Source: Empedobacter sp036647415
Lineage (GTDB): Bacteria > Bacteroidota > Bacteroidia > Flavobacteriales > Weeksellaceae
Reading direction: 5' to 3'
DNA: 64,000 bases
Assembly (NCBI RefSeq): GCF_036647415.1
Contig: NZ_JAVXKG010000015.1
Coordinates: forward strand, 1-64,000
Shown: positions 54,965 through 64,000 of the stretch, in pieces
Position numbering within the stretch: position 1 is the stretch's first letter
Layout of the letters: each line of letters opens with the position of its first letter
Notes under the pieces: model-generated
Databases searched by the model: none
What the model was told of the DNA's origin: nothing
The model's input: the letters and a program-made list of their open reading frames with translations, nothing else
Program-made: the position numbers and the translations under genes

Positions 54965-55966
54965 TTAGTTTCCAAAAATTTCGCTAATGATTTTGTAATT
55001 TCTTCGTTTTGCTTTTTGATCAAAAATATTTGATGAAGCCATGATTTCATTTACCTTCGATTCAAAAATAAATTCTTGAAAACTTTGCGTCAATGTATTT
55101 TTACAGCCAATAAACGATAAAGCTGTCATACCTTTCAGCATATATTTTTGTTCTGGCGAAACCAATTCTAAATTTGTATTCTCGGGTGCTACAATTGGTT
55201 GACGTTTATCTGTAATAATATTTAAAAAACCTTGATACATTGACATTGATAAATAATGCGCCTGCTCGTCTGTATCTGCCGCAATAATATTGACACACGC
55301 AATTGTATATGGTTTATCCAAATATTTGGATGGCTGAAATTGTGAACGGTAAATCTCTACTGCTTGATGAAATTGTTGTGGTGCAAAATGTCCCGCAAAT
55401 GCATACGGCAATCCTAATTTTGCAGCTAAAAAAGCAGAATCTGTACTGGATCCTAAAATATAAATTGGCACGTTTGCTCCTTCTCCTGGAAAAGCACGTA
55501 CTTTACTGTCTTTATTCTCTTCACTGAAAAAAGTTTGTAAACTTTCTATTTCTTCCTCAAAATTATAATTCATAAAATTATTTCCACGACGAAGTATAGA
55601 AGCTGTTAATTGATCGGTTCCTGGCGCACGTCCCAAACCTAAATCTATACGATTTGGATATAAAGCATCCAAAGTTCCAAATTGTTCGGCAATAGATAAA
55701 GCTGTATGGTTAGGTAACATTATACCTCCCGATCCAACTTTTATTCGTGAAGTTCCTCCTGCTACATATCCTATTAATAACGATGTTGCAGCACTAGCAA
55801 CATTTTGCATATTATGATGTTCTGATAACCAATAGCGAGAAAAACCTAACTCATCAACAAATCGTGCTGAATCTAATGTATTTTTGAATGTTTCGTTTAT
55901 AGTTTCTCCATCTCTCACATAAGCTAAATCTAAAACTGAATAGTTTGTTTTTTTTAGTCTCTCCAT
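54965..55966 (-). CDS. Luciferase-like (LLM class) flavin-dependent oxidoreductase
   Basis: 333 residues, F420/FMN-type TIM barrel. YSVLDLAYVRDGETINETF and LGFSRYWLSEHHNMQNVASAAT are typical of the group 1 LLM family (YhbW/YvbT-like), with GSGGIMLPNHTALSIAEQFGTL and ALYPNRIDLGLGRAPGTD. Uses reduced flavin for monooxygenation; substrate unknown. Single-gene unit with a terminator at each end. Confidence 0.88.
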   Translation of the reverse strand: MERLKKTNYSVLDLAYVRDGETINETFKNTLDSARFVDELGFSRYWLSEHHNMQNVASAATSLLIGYVAGGTSRIKVGSGGIMLPNHTALSIAEQFGTLDALYPNRIDLGLGRAPGTDQLTASILRRGNNFMNYNFEEEIESLQTFFSEENKDSKVRAFPGEGANVPIYILGSSTDSAFLAAKLGLPYAFAGHFAPQQFHQAVEIYRSQFQPSKYLDKPYTIACVNIIAADTDEQAHYLSMSMYQGFLNIITDKRQPIVAPENTNLELVSPEQKYMLKGMTALSFIGCKNTLTQSFQEFIFESKVNEIMASSNIFDQKAKRRNYKIISEIFGN

Positions 55967-56023
55967 TTCTTCCTATTATTCTACTAAATTACGAAGAATA
56001 ATTCGTTAATTTTTAATACAAAA

Positions 56024-56056
56024 AATTCTCTAAAGAAGGTATTCCTTTAGAGAATT
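56024..56056. terminator. Hairpin upstream of the LLM gene
   Basis: AATTCTCTAAAG and CTTTAGAGAATT form a 12-bp stem with a 9-base loop. A T tract follows only on the minus strand, so it would terminate an antisense transcript running towards the LLM gene. Confidence 0.55.
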
Positions 56057-56193
56057 AAATTGTGTAATCTAACTTACAAATAGGTTTAAGTAGCTACGAG
56101 AGTGTAATAGTTGTAATAGTTAATAGTTGTATTAGTAATCTTTTATTTTACTTAGTCAAAACTATTACAACTTCTAAAAAAAATCAAATTACA

Positions 56194-56217
56194 GGGGTGG
56201 ACATTGGGGTGGACATT
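56194..56217. repeat. Perfect 12-bp tandem duplication
   Basis: GGGGTGGACATT occurs twice back to back. It is much more GC-rich than its surroundings. Confidence 0.85.
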
Positions 56218-56326
56218 AAATAACAATTTATATATCAAATAAATACAACTTCACTTCAACTGATAATTTCTAAATGAAAATTTTAAAATAATCGTTAAAA
56301 TTGCTCTATATTTACAAAAAAAATAT

Positions 56327-58057
56327 ATGCTCAAAACTTATATTTACTTTTTAATTTCAATTCTAACATTCATCTTCGTTACTTCTTTTAGTTCAAAAAA
56401 CACAAAAGAGGACATGATAATGTTAGAATATGTTATCAACCAAAATAAAGAAGTAAATGATTCTGTTCTATTAAAAAACAATTTTGAGAAATTAAATAGC
56501 ACTTCAAATTCTTATCTTAGAAAAAACCTTGATGTAATTTATTATATTTATTTGGCTGATATATATTCTAAACAATTTGATAAAGTAAATTCAAAAAGTA
56601 ATCAATTATATGCAAAAGCTAATAAAATAGTTAAAGAATTAGGAAATCCTGGTTTACAAATTTGGCTTCACACAAAATTTGGTTTCTACTATTATAATTA
56701 TAGCGAATATCAGAAAGCTTTTCCACACTTTATGTATGCTTCACGAGTACTTGACACAACAGATCACTCTGAAATTATTCAGAAAAGTAATGTTTATAAA
56801 TTGAATGCATTTTTTTTTGGAAATGTAGGTAACGTAGAAAAAAGTAAAGATTACTTAAAACTTGCATTAGATTACACGAATAATTATGACAAAGAATATG
56901 GAAATATTCTGAATGCTTTAGGTGCTTTGTATTACGAAAGTAAAAATTACAACAACGCAAAACATTATTATGAATTAGCAAAAATTTCTGCCCAAAAAAA
57001 TCACGATCAAATAAGATATGCAAAAATACTGGGTGATTTAGCGTTAATCTATTGTCACAATAAAGATTTCGAAAAAGCTATTGCTTATCTAAAAACTGAT
57101 ATTGATATTTCTGAAAAAGAAAATGATGAAAGAAATGTTATGTTTGCAAATATACGTTTGGGGAAAATCTATTTGAATCAAAATAATATTACGGAAGCTA
57201 AAAAAACAATCAAATTAGCTGAAGAATATGCTTCGACAAAAGATTACTTGAAGAGTTTCGAATTAGAAATCAACTCTACTCTATTGGAAATAGCATTAAA
57301 AGAAAATGATACACAAGAAGAATTAAAATTAAGAAGAAAATTAAGTGATATTGAATCTCATTTAGAAAAAACAGATGGAAAAGCAATCATCGATAAAATA
57401 AATTGGGACATTCAAAAAAAGAATTTTGATTATAAATTTGAAGCAGAGCAAGAAAAAGTAGAGAGAAGTAAATTATTAAAAAATGCTTTAATAGTTATTA
57501 TTTCATTGTTAATCTTAGCAATTTTCCTAGTTTTTCTAGCGCTTAAACGAAAAATGAAAATTAAAAATTCTGACTATGAAAACAAAGTTTTATTACTTCA
57601 GATAGAAAAATTAAAATCTGAAAATAAATTAAACCATACTACAAAAACGTTAGAAGATTACAAAACATATTTATCCGAAAAAAATCAACAGATTGATACT
57701 TTAAATAAAGAAATAACTAAAATACAGTCTTCTAATAGTCATGATATTGAGACTAAAAAAGGAGAATTAAATAAGTTGTTATCTTCACATTTGATGACCG
57801 AAGAAAATTGGAATAATTTCAAAGAATTGTTTATAAAAGAACAAGCAGAATATTACAACTTTTTGACAATAAATTTTCCAAACTTGACGAATTCTAATTT
57901 AAGAATAATTTTTTTACAGAAACTTGGATTAAATAATACAGAAATTGCTCATTTATTAGGAATTACGCTAGACGCTGTAAAAAAAGCAAAACAACGTTTG
58001 AAAAAGAAATATGATAATTATGATACTTTATTTCAAGAAAATTCGGTTGATGACTAA
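56327..58057 (+). CDS. Membrane-bound TPR protein with C-terminal LuxR-like HTH
   Basis: 576 residues. An N-terminal hydrophobic segment (YFLISILTFIFVTSF) acts as signal or anchor. Tetratricopeptide repeats fill about 60-340 (YESKNYNNAKHYYELAK; CHNKDFEKAIAYLKTD), placing them in the periplasm. One membrane helix lies near 386-408 (LIVIISLLILAIFLVFLALK), then a cytoplasmic coiled coil, and a C-terminal HTH (LRIIFLQKLGLNNTEIAHLLG). This is a one-component sensor layout common in Bacteroidota, able to pass an envelope signal directly to DNA. Target genes unknown. Confidence 0.8.
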   Translation: MLKTYIYFLISILTFIFVTSFSSKNTKEDMIMLEYVINQNKEVNDSVLLKNNFEKLNSTSNSYLRKNLDVIYYIYLADIYSKQFDKVNSKSNQLYAKANKIVKELGNPGLQIWLHTKFGFYYYNYSEYQKAFPHFMYASRVLDTTDHSEIIQKSNVYKLNAFFFGNVGNVEKSKDYLKLALDYTNNYDKEYGNILNALGALYYESKNYNNAKHYYELAKISAQKNHDQIRYAKILGDLALIYCHNKDFEKAIAYLKTDIDISEKENDERNVMFANIRLGKIYLNQNNITEAKKTIKLAEEYASTKDYLKSFELEINSTLLEIALKENDTQEELKLRRKLSDIESHLEKTDGKAIIDKINWDIQKKNFDYKFEAEQEKVERSKLLKNALIVIISLLILAIFLVFLALKRKMKIKNSDYENKVLLLQIEKLKSENKLNHTTKTLEDYKTYLSEKNQQIDTLNKEITKIQSSNSHDIETKKGELNKLLSSHLMTEENWNNFKELFIKEQAEYYNFLTINFPNLTNSNLRIIFLQKLGLNNTEIAHLLGITLDAVKKAKQRLKKKYDNYDTLFQENSVDD

Positions 58058-58058
58058 C

Positions 58059-59870
58059 CTACTCTATTCGTAATTTTTTCAGATTATCGCGGTAATGTTC
58101 TAGCAACAAACTTTCGGTCACATAACCCATAAATTTGTTTTCTTTGGTCAATAAAACATAGTCCATTTTCTTTTCCTCCATTAGCTTCATTACTTTTGTT
58201 GCATTTGCAAAAACGGATAATGTTGGAGCTTGCGTAATACATTCTGCATAATTTTTATCTGTCGGCGAATCTTTAAAAATAAATGGTCGAACATAATCCA
58301 ATTCAATTACCCCATTTATGGTTTGATCTTCATTAAGAACTGGAATAAAATCTTGTGTTGTCGTAGAAAAAATATCTTTAATATCTGTAATCGAATTATC
58401 TAGATTTAAGGTTTTTATATTTTTAATATAGATTTCGAATAAATCAATTTTATTCAATAAATTTTGATCTTTATCTGAAGTAAAAACAATTCCTTTATCA
58501 GCTATTGTATAAATATCCATCGAATATTTATCATAACGTTTTGCAATAGCAAAACTGATTGACGAAACCAACATTAATGGAATAATCAATCCATAACCTC
58601 CTGTAATTTCTGCAATTAAGAAAATTGCTGTTAACGGCGCATGAAATAATCCGCTTAATAATGCAGCCATTCCTACTACTGTAAAATTACCGACTGGAAC
58701 TTCTCTAAAACCTATTAAATTTATAAATTTTGCAACCACATATCCCAAATATGATCCTACAAAAAGTGATGGTGCAAAATTACCTCCATTTCCTCCACTC
58801 CCCAATGTTAAGCCAGTTGCAATAGATTTAATTAACATGGTTACGGTTACAAATCCTAAAATAACCCATTGATTTGTTTTAAAGGATTCTAATAATGAAT
58901 TATTTAAAATAAAACCTGCTTCATCATTTGCCAAATATTTTATACCATCAAAACCTTCCCCAAATAATGTTGGAAAAAAGAAAATCAATATAGCTAGAAT
59001 ACCAGATCCTACAATTGCCCTCCAATAGACATTTTTAGAATAACTACCGATTTTATGTTCTATTTTCCGAAATAATCTGGCATGATAAACTGACACAAAT
59101 CCTGCTAAAATTCCTAATAATATATAAAAAATTGTATTGTGATAATCAAAACCAAGCGCATAGCGAAAGGAAAGTAACATACTCTTATTCAACGTAAGAT
59201 TTGCGATTAAAGCTCCCGTTGCTGACGATAATAAAAGCGGTATAAAAGCGGTAACGCTCATATCAGCCAAAATAACCTCTATTGCAAATAAAACTCCTGC
59301 AATTGGTGCATTAAAAGCCGTTGCAATACCAGCAGCAACTCCACAAGCTAATAATAATGTTCTGTCTTTATATTTGAAACGATAATACTGTGCATAATTA
59401 GAACCAAATGCTGCTCCTGTTATTGTAATTGGCGATTCTAAACCCGCCGATCCACCCATACCAACGGTTAACGAACTCGTTATAATTTGAGCATACATTT
59501 GCTTTTTGGGCATTATACCTGACTTTTTTGCAACTGCAATCATAATTTGAGCTGTTCCTTTTTCTATCGACCCATCTAGAAATTTCTGAACAACAAATAC
59601 GGTTAATAAAATACCAATAATCGGTAGAATACTTGTAACATAAGGAAGTTTCAAGAGGCTACTAACATGAAGTGTAAACTCTAAAACGTTATGGGCAAAA
59701 GTTTTTAAAACGATAACCGCCAAAGCAGAAGAAATTGCAACTAAAATACATGATAAATATAAAAATTGTCTTTCCGATAAAACTAACTTTAATAGATTTA
59801 ACAGATTCTGGAAAAAATTAAAAAACTTTTTTATATTTTGAAAAAAATTGTACTTCGTTGATCGTTGCAT
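58059..59870 (-). CDS. ClC-family chloride channel/transporter with CBS domains
   Basis: 603 residues. A ClC membrane domain (about 30-440) has GMGGSAGLESP with the gating Glu145, FNAPIAGVLFAIEVIL, and GSGGNGGNFAPSLFVG in the selectivity region. Two C-terminal CBS domains follow (ITDIKDIFSTTTQDFIPVL; LSVFANATKVMKLMEEKKMDYVLL). The internal proton glutamate of ClC exchangers (second Glu in IEE of E. coli) is Val here (IEV), as in channel-type ClCs. It may therefore be a channel rather than a Cl-/H+ exchanger. Inner membrane. Confidence 0.88.
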   Translation of the reverse strand: MQRSTKYNFFQNIKKFFNFFQNLLNLLKLVLSERQFLYLSCILVAISSALAVIVLKTFAHNVLEFTLHVSSLLKLPYVTSILPIIGILLTVFVVQKFLDGSIEKGTAQIMIAVAKKSGIMPKKQMYAQIITSSLTVGMGGSAGLESPITITGAAFGSNYAQYYRFKYKDRTLLLACGVAAGIATAFNAPIAGVLFAIEVILADMSVTAFIPLLLSSATGALIANLTLNKSMLLSFRYALGFDYHNTIFYILLGILAGFVSVYHARLFRKIEHKIGSYSKNVYWRAIVGSGILAILIFFFPTLFGEGFDGIKYLANDEAGFILNNSLLESFKTNQWVILGFVTVTMLIKSIATGLTLGSGGNGGNFAPSLFVGSYLGYVVAKFINLIGFREVPVGNFTVVGMAALLSGLFHAPLTAIFLIAEITGGYGLIIPLMLVSSISFAIAKRYDKYSMDIYTIADKGIVFTSDKDQNLLNKIDLFEIYIKNIKTLNLDNSITDIKDIFSTTTQDFIPVLNEDQTINGVIELDYVRPFIFKDSPTDKNYAECITQAPTLSVFANATKVMKLMEEKKMDYVLLTKENKFMGYVTESLLLEHYRDNLKKLRIE

Positions 59871-60071
59871 TATGCAAAATTAATAGACAGTTTTTCAGTA
59901 CAAGAATTATACCTTAACTTTTTTTATAGATATATTCTTCAATTTTTTTCTGATTTTGGTCTATTCTATTTATAAATCAACTAAAAAACTAATAAATTTT
60001 ACAAGTAGTGTTATAAAACATCCAATGTTATTAGATTTAATGCGCTTATTTTTGCTTTAAACATTCAAATC

Positions 60072-61403
60072 ATGAATAACTCAAATCACATATCACGAAA
60101 AGATTTCATCAAAAATTCTGCTTTAGCAATGGCGGGTTTAGGATTAATCCCAAGTATTGCAACTGCATCAACACTAGTTGATTCAACAAACATAAGTTCT
60201 TTTAAAAAAATGAAGTTAAAAAATGTAAAATTAGAAACTGGATTCGAATATGAAGAAGGAGAAGTTATTGCAACAAAAACCGCTTTATTTTGTATTGAAA
60301 TAGAAAACGGAAAAATTACTAAAATTTCTGAAAATCAACCAAATTCTAATGCAATAAATGCTAAAAATTTTTTAATGTTACCTGCCTTTAAAGACATGCA
60401 CATTCATTTAGATAAAACTTTTTATGGAGATAAATGGCAAGCAGTTCGCAAAAGAAAAGGCGGTGTAAAAGGAATGATTGCTTTAGAGCAACAAACTTTA
60501 CCTGAAATACTAAAGAATTCTACCGAAAAAGCCGAAAAATTAATAGAACTTTTACAGTCTAAAGGAACATATTTTGCGCGTAGTCATGTAAATATTGATC
60601 CAACTGTAAAATTAGATGCTTTAAAAAATCTTCAAAAAGCAATTGACAATAAGAAAAACGGTTTCAACACAGAATTAGTCGCTTTTCCACAACATGGTGT
60701 TTATTATACCGATTCTGTTCCATATTTGAAAGAAGCTGCTAAAATGGACATTGATTTTATTGGAGGGCTTGATCCTTTTTCTATTGATGGAGAAATTGAA
60801 AAAACTATGGATTTTACAATTCAATTAGCTTTAGACCATAAAAAAGGAATTGATATCCACTTGCACGAATCAGGAGAATCTGGTCTGAAAACTGTTGAAT
60901 ATCTGATTGATAAAGTGAATGAGAATCCTTCATTAAAAGGTAAAACTTATGTTAGTCATGCGTTTGTTTTAGGAAAATTAGAAAAACAAAAGCAAGAAGA
61001 AATTGCCGAAAAATTAGCAAATGCAAAAATTGGTATTGTATCTACTATTCCTTTTGGTGGATTGATTATGCCAATTCCAACTTTATACAAATATAATGTA
61101 GAAGTTTTGACGGGTAATGATAGTATTGTAGATCATTGGAATACATTTGGAACAGGAAGTGTTTTACAAAAAACAAATTTAATGGCGCAGTTATACGGTT
61201 ATTCGACAGAATTTTTATTATCTCGCGCACTAAAATTAGCAACGGGAAATATTTTACCTTTAGATGATAAAGGTGTACAAAAATGGCCAAAAGTGAATGA
61301 TCAAGCAAATTTAGTTTTTGTTGATGCAAGCTGCTCTGCAGAAGCAGTCTCTAGAATTTCGGATGTAAAATCATTAATTTGTAACGGAAATATAGTTTAT
61401 TAA
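60072..61403 (+). CDS. Cytosine-deaminase-like amidohydrolase with Tat-like signal
   Basis: 443 residues. The N-terminus SRKDFIKNSALAMAGLGLIP resembles a Tat signal but has Arg-Lys in place of the twin Arg. The metal site follows the cytosine-deaminase group: MHIHLDKTF (HxH), ARSHVNIDP, IDIHLHESGE (His and Glu) and TGNDSIVDHW (Asp). It hydrolyses a C-N bond in a cyclic amide or amidine; substrate unknown. Probably exported. A terminator follows. Confidence 0.82.
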   Translation: MNNSNHISRKDFIKNSALAMAGLGLIPSIATASTLVDSTNISSFKKMKLKNVKLETGFEYEEGEVIATKTALFCIEIENGKITKISENQPNSNAINAKNFLMLPAFKDMHIHLDKTFYGDKWQAVRKRKGGVKGMIALEQQTLPEILKNSTEKAEKLIELLQSKGTYFARSHVNIDPTVKLDALKNLQKAIDNKKNGFNTELVAFPQHGVYYTDSVPYLKEAAKMDIDFIGGLDPFSIDGEIEKTMDFTIQLALDHKKGIDIHLHESGESGLKTVEYLIDKVNENPSLKGKTYVSHAFVLGKLEKQKQEEIAEKLANAKIGIVSTIPFGGLIMPIPTLYKYNVEVLTGNDSIVDHWNTFGTGSVLQKTNLMAQLYGYSTEFLLSRALKLATGNILPLDDKGVQKWPKVNDQANLVFVDASCSAEAVSRISDVKSLICNGNIVY

Positions 61404-61414
61404 ATAAATATAAA

Positions 61415-61456
61415 TTAAAAACCATTTAGTTATCATTTAACTAAATGGTTTTTAAT
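61415..61456 (+). terminator. Terminator after the amidohydrolase gene
   Basis: AAAACCATTTAGTTA and TAACTAAATGGTTTT, about 15-18 bp stem with a short loop. Confidence 0.85.
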
Positions 61457-61505
61457 TATCTGCTTTTTTTTTATTAGATTTAAAAATTACTTCAAAAGAC
61501 TTCTA

Positions 61506-61970
61506 ATGAAAAATATTTTTTATCTACTTTTTAGTTTTATTATTTTATCTGCTTGTAAAAGCAATCAAACTAATCAACAAAATTTTGACTTTTTAATCGG
61601 AAATTGGACTCGTACTAATGAAAAAGAAGGAAAAATGACTTTAGAGAACTGGCAAAAAGAAAATCCTACTACATATCTCGGACATAGTTTTACGCTAAAA
61701 AATAATGATACAATTTGGCAAGAATACATAACTCTAATCAAAGAAAACAACAAATGGTATTATAAAGTAAAAATGGAAAAGGAAACAACTTCTACAGATT
61801 TTATTTTGATTGAATTTGGATTAAATAAATTTTCTGTAGAAAATAAATACAATGATTTTCCTAAGGTTATTAAATATTGGAAAGATAAAGATCTTTTAAT
61901 GGCAGAAATAACGGATGGAAAAACGACTATTCCATTTCAATTTAAAAATAATCAGATTTTTTCTAAATAA
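61506..61970 (+). CDS. DUF6265-like lipoprotein
   Basis: 154 residues with lipobox LSAC (Cys17). FDFLIGNWTRTNEKEGKMTLENW is like the start of DUF6265/lipocalin-type proteins (key residues FLIGNWTR and W). The rest predicts beta strands of a small barrel, which may bind a lipophilic ligand. Function unknown. Confidence 0.7.
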   Translation: MKNIFYLLFSFIILSACKSNQTNQQNFDFLIGNWTRTNEKEGKMTLENWQKENPTTYLGHSFTLKNNDTIWQEYITLIKENNKWYYKVKMEKETTSTDFILIEFGLNKFSVENKYNDFPKVIKYWKDKDLLMAEITDGKTTIPFQFKNNQIFSK

Positions 61971-62213
61971 ATTTTACTTCATAAAACACACCTCCTTTTA
62001 TGTTAATTTTTTTTAATATACTTAGAAGAACTTATAACTTAAAACAATGAATATACTTTAAAATCATTAAAGCCTTAAAAACACCTAAATAATTGACTAT
62101 ATATTAATTACGTTTTCTAAAAACAGAAACAATAACCCGTAAACTAAAATATTTAAAAATCGAATAAAATTAACTATAACTTTATCATTCAAACAATTAA
62201 CACAAAATACAGA

Positions 62214-63497
62214 ATGAGAAAAAATTACTTAAAACTATTTGGTTTAAGCCTTGTAGCAATGATGTTTATTAGTACAAAAACAAATGCACAAGTTTATGTT
62301 ATTGGAAGTGGAGAATATGCAACTAGTGTGTCAAATGACGGAAATGTCGTTGTATTGTATACTGATGCTGACAATTATTATTGGACCAAAAAAGACGGTA
62401 TTCAACAACTAGGTAGTATTGTTCCAGGAACATATAATGGCGGCGTTTCTACTGTAACAGCAAACGGAAAACTAATTGCTACAAATGTTATGAATCCTGA
62501 TACAGGAATTAACCAAACTGCAACTTATAATCTTGAAACAAAAAAGTGGAAATATCTAGGAGGATTTGGCATTGTATCTGATAGTGAAACAAGTTCTGTT
62601 TGGGGAATGAACGGAGACGGTTCTACCATTGTAGGTTTAGCAAATACCAAAGGTGGTGCGGGACATGCTGTAAAATGGATAAATGACGAAATTATTGACC
62701 TAGGATCTACTGTTAATACACGAGCTTCAAGAGCAAATAGCACAAGTGAAGATGGACGTATAATTGCTGGATGGCAAGATGATTCGTACGGAACAAGAAT
62801 GGGTGCTTATTGGAAAGACGGAGTTCAGCATATAATTAAAGACGCTGACGGATATGAAGTAGGCGAAATTGCATCTGTTTCTGGAAATGGAAAATGGTTA
62901 CTAGGAACCTCTGCTGAATATGCAATGAGATGGAGCGAAGAAACTGGTGTTTTACCAATAAAACATCCCAATGCTGATCCATTTTTTGTAGGAGCTGCAA
63001 CTGCAACCAACAATGATGGTAGTATGATTGTAGGATTCTATCGTTCTTATCCAGGTCACCCTCTTATGGGAGAAGGATTTATATGGACAGAAAAAACTGG
63101 ACGCGTAGAGCTTAACGAATATGTAAAAAGCTTAGGCTATGATGATTTAGGAATTATATTTGCTCTACCTTATGCGATTTCTAAAGATGGAACTCAAATT
63201 GTAGGAATTGGTAGAACGGATACACAAGAAGTTTCGTTTTTAATTTCCTTACCAAAATTAAGTACTTCTGAAGTGAATAAAACGAATTACACTATTTATC
63301 CAAATCCTGCAACAGATATAATTAATATTGAAACAAAAGGAACATTATCAACTTCTGTTTTATACAATATGGCTGGACAAAAAGTTCTAGCTTCAGATCA
63401 GAAACAGATCAACATCTCTTCATTACCAAAAGGAACTTATATCCTAAAAACAATAATTGATGGAAATGAAAACACCAAAAAAATTATAAAAAAATAA
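62214..63497 (+). CDS. Secreted HAF-repeat (beta-propeller-like) protein with T9SS sorting domain
   Basis: 427 residues with signal peptide (LVAMMFISTKTNAQ). Repeats of the HAF type, with cores such as NGDGSTIVGL, EDGRIIAGW, NDGSMIVGF and KDGTQIVGI, are spread over residues 30-340. They alternate with WTKKDGIQQLG or WKDGVQHI strands. The last ~75 residues form a type A T9SS sorting domain (YTIYPNPATDIINIE, NISSLPKGTYIL). Cell-surface or secreted; function unknown. A paralogue starts at 63760. A terminator follows. Confidence 0.83.
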   Translation: MRKNYLKLFGLSLVAMMFISTKTNAQVYVIGSGEYATSVSNDGNVVVLYTDADNYYWTKKDGIQQLGSIVPGTYNGGVSTVTANGKLIATNVMNPDTGINQTATYNLETKKWKYLGGFGIVSDSETSSVWGMNGDGSTIVGLANTKGGAGHAVKWINDEIIDLGSTVNTRASRANSTSEDGRIIAGWQDDSYGTRMGAYWKDGVQHIIKDADGYEVGEIASVSGNGKWLLGTSAEYAMRWSEETGVLPIKHPNADPFFVGAATATNNDGSMIVGFYRSYPGHPLMGEGFIWTEKTGRVELNEYVKSLGYDDLGIIFALPYAISKDGTQIVGIGRTDTQEVSFLISLPKLSTSEVNKTNYTIYPNPATDIINIETKGTLSTSVLYNMAGQKVLASDQKQINISSLPKGTYILKTIIDGNENTKKIIKK

Positions 63498-63518
63498 TTT
63501 ATTCTTAATAATCTATAT

Positions 63519-63547
63519 AACGTCGAAAATTAATTTTCGACGTTTTT
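63519..63547 (+). terminator. Terminator between the two HAF-repeat genes
   Basis: AACGTCGAAAATT and AATTTTCGACGTT form a 13-bp continuous palindrome followed by T5. Confidence 0.83.
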
Positions 63548-63759
63548 GTTTCTATTAATTCCCAAACAATCAAAAGTTCTTTATTTAATTCAAAGAATTT
63601 CCTTAAAAGCATTTAAACAAAAAATTAAATAAAATCATCAATAACAAAGTTTTACATTTTAAAAATTCAGAAAATAACATGCTGTTATTTAAAATAACTA
63701 TATCTAAAACTAATAAGCATAATTTTAACTTCAGATTAATTAACACAGAAATATATATT

Positions 63760-64000
63760 ATGAAAAAAGTTTACTCAAAACTTAAAAACCTAACATTTTT
63801 AACGGCATTACTTATTGGTTCTAATTATGCAAGCGCACAAGTTTATGTCATAGGAGATGGACAAGTAGCTTATAGTGCATCTAATGACGGAAAAGTTGTA
63901 ACTCTAAATACACAAGACAATAATTTTTACTGGACACAAGAAAAAGGAATCCAATTATTAGGAGAATTGGCTGCTGATACTTCAAACGGAGGTCACCCAA
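63760..64000 (+). CDS. Paralogous HAF-repeat secreted protein, cut by the window edge
   Basis: 80 codons are visible from the ATG at 63760. Signal peptide (FLTALLIGSNYASAQ) then VYVIGDGQVAYSASNDGKVV and NNFYWTQEKGIQLLGEL, parallel to VYVIGSGEYATSVSNDGNVV and YYWTKKDGIQQLGSI of the gene at 62214. The leaders also share an AATTAACACA-type sequence just before each ATG, so this looks like a tandem duplication including part of the 5' region. The 3' end is missing. Confidence 0.8.
   Translation, partial: MKKVYSKLKNLTFLTALLIGSNYASAQVYVIGDGQVAYSASNDGKVVTLNTQDNNFYWTQEKGIQLLGELAADTSNGGHP

Larger units (their letters stand above)
55967..56326. other. 360-base gap with hairpin and short tandem repeats
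   Basis: Contains a hairpin (56024-56056), runs of AATAGTTGTAATAGTT-type sequence near 56107, and a perfect 12-base tandem duplication at 56194-56217. A plus-strand frame is open for about 45 codons to a stop at 56220, with no recognisable protein. No RNA gene seen. Confidence 0.5.

Noticed and set aside
56060..56220. Remnant of an integrase gene
   Set aside because: An open frame of about 45 codons exists, but no catalytic motif of a recombinase is visible, so I report only the repeats.

Overview
The window is AT-rich DNA from a member of the Bacteroidota, most likely class Flavobacteriia near the Empedobacter/Elizabethkingia/Chryseobacterium group. The signs are type IX secretion (T9SS) genes and substrates, GLPGLI and DUF6266 proteins, HmuY-type lipoproteins, a PNGase F homologue, a Bacteroidota-style type II-C CRISPR-Cas system, and promoters of the form TTG-N18/19-TAnnTTTG. 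Genus assignment is inference. I saw no rRNA or tRNA genes.

Layout. 1-2669 (minus) is the 5' part of a fused B12-dependent acyl-CoA mutase (IcmF), divergent from a MerR/CarH-like regulator (2868) that has lost its recognisable cobalamin contacts. 3773-7946 is a DNA-maintenance block: ung, a stand-alone HsdR-N-type nuclease and mutS2. 8628-9968 holds a peroxiredoxin, a thioredoxin-like protein and a small partner. 10020-16658 holds two GLPGLI proteins, a HAD phosphatase, and a lysine-degradation group: lysine 6-transaminase plus aminoadipate-semialdehyde dehydrogenase, divergent from glutaryl-CoA dehydrogenase. 16732-18408 is a PNGase F-type secreted glycoamidase.

The accessory core is 18529-26920: a small HTH protein, a DUF6266 protein, short repeats, a REP-like palindrome, a tracrRNA on the minus strand, cas9-cas1-cas2, and an array of 14 identical 47-nt repeats with 13 spacers, followed by a second REP-like palindrome. 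The tracrRNA reads away from cas9. It has a near-consensus Bacteroidota promoter, a 16-nt anti-repeat, a nexus hairpin and a strong terminator. Its anti-repeat shows that the array is read on the minus strand, towards cas2. Each repeat, read that way, carries a promoter-like element with the same 19-nt spacing as the tracrRNA promoter.

27048-31874 is a haem-uptake operon: a TonB-dependent receptor and two HmuY-like proteins, one with a T9SS sorting tail. Candidate metalloregulator boxes flank its promoter. 32108-40343 contains a thioesterase/GH3 pair, the T9SS lipoprotein SprE/PorW, DUF808, GNAT and MFS (UMF1) proteins. 40385-55966 contains a TonB-like beta-barrel protein, DUF4303, rpoN, asnS, a VOC protein, a serine hydrolase, a DUF5686 outer-membrane protein, a probable operon (polyprenyl synthetase, GSCFA, tatD, pyrH, frr) and a luciferase-like monooxygenase. 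56327-64000 holds a membrane TPR-HTH regulator, a ClC chloride protein with CBS domains, a cytosine-deaminase-like amidohydrolase, a DUF6265-like lipoprotein and two tandem secreted HAF-repeat proteins, the last cut by the window edge.

The most interesting points are the CRISPR transcription architecture, a palindrome shared by the ung/nuclease and tracrRNA/cas9 divergent promoters, the degenerate CarH-like regulator beside a B12 enzyme, and phased repeats between the lysine-degradation genes. All functions are read from motifs by eye; no database search was run.
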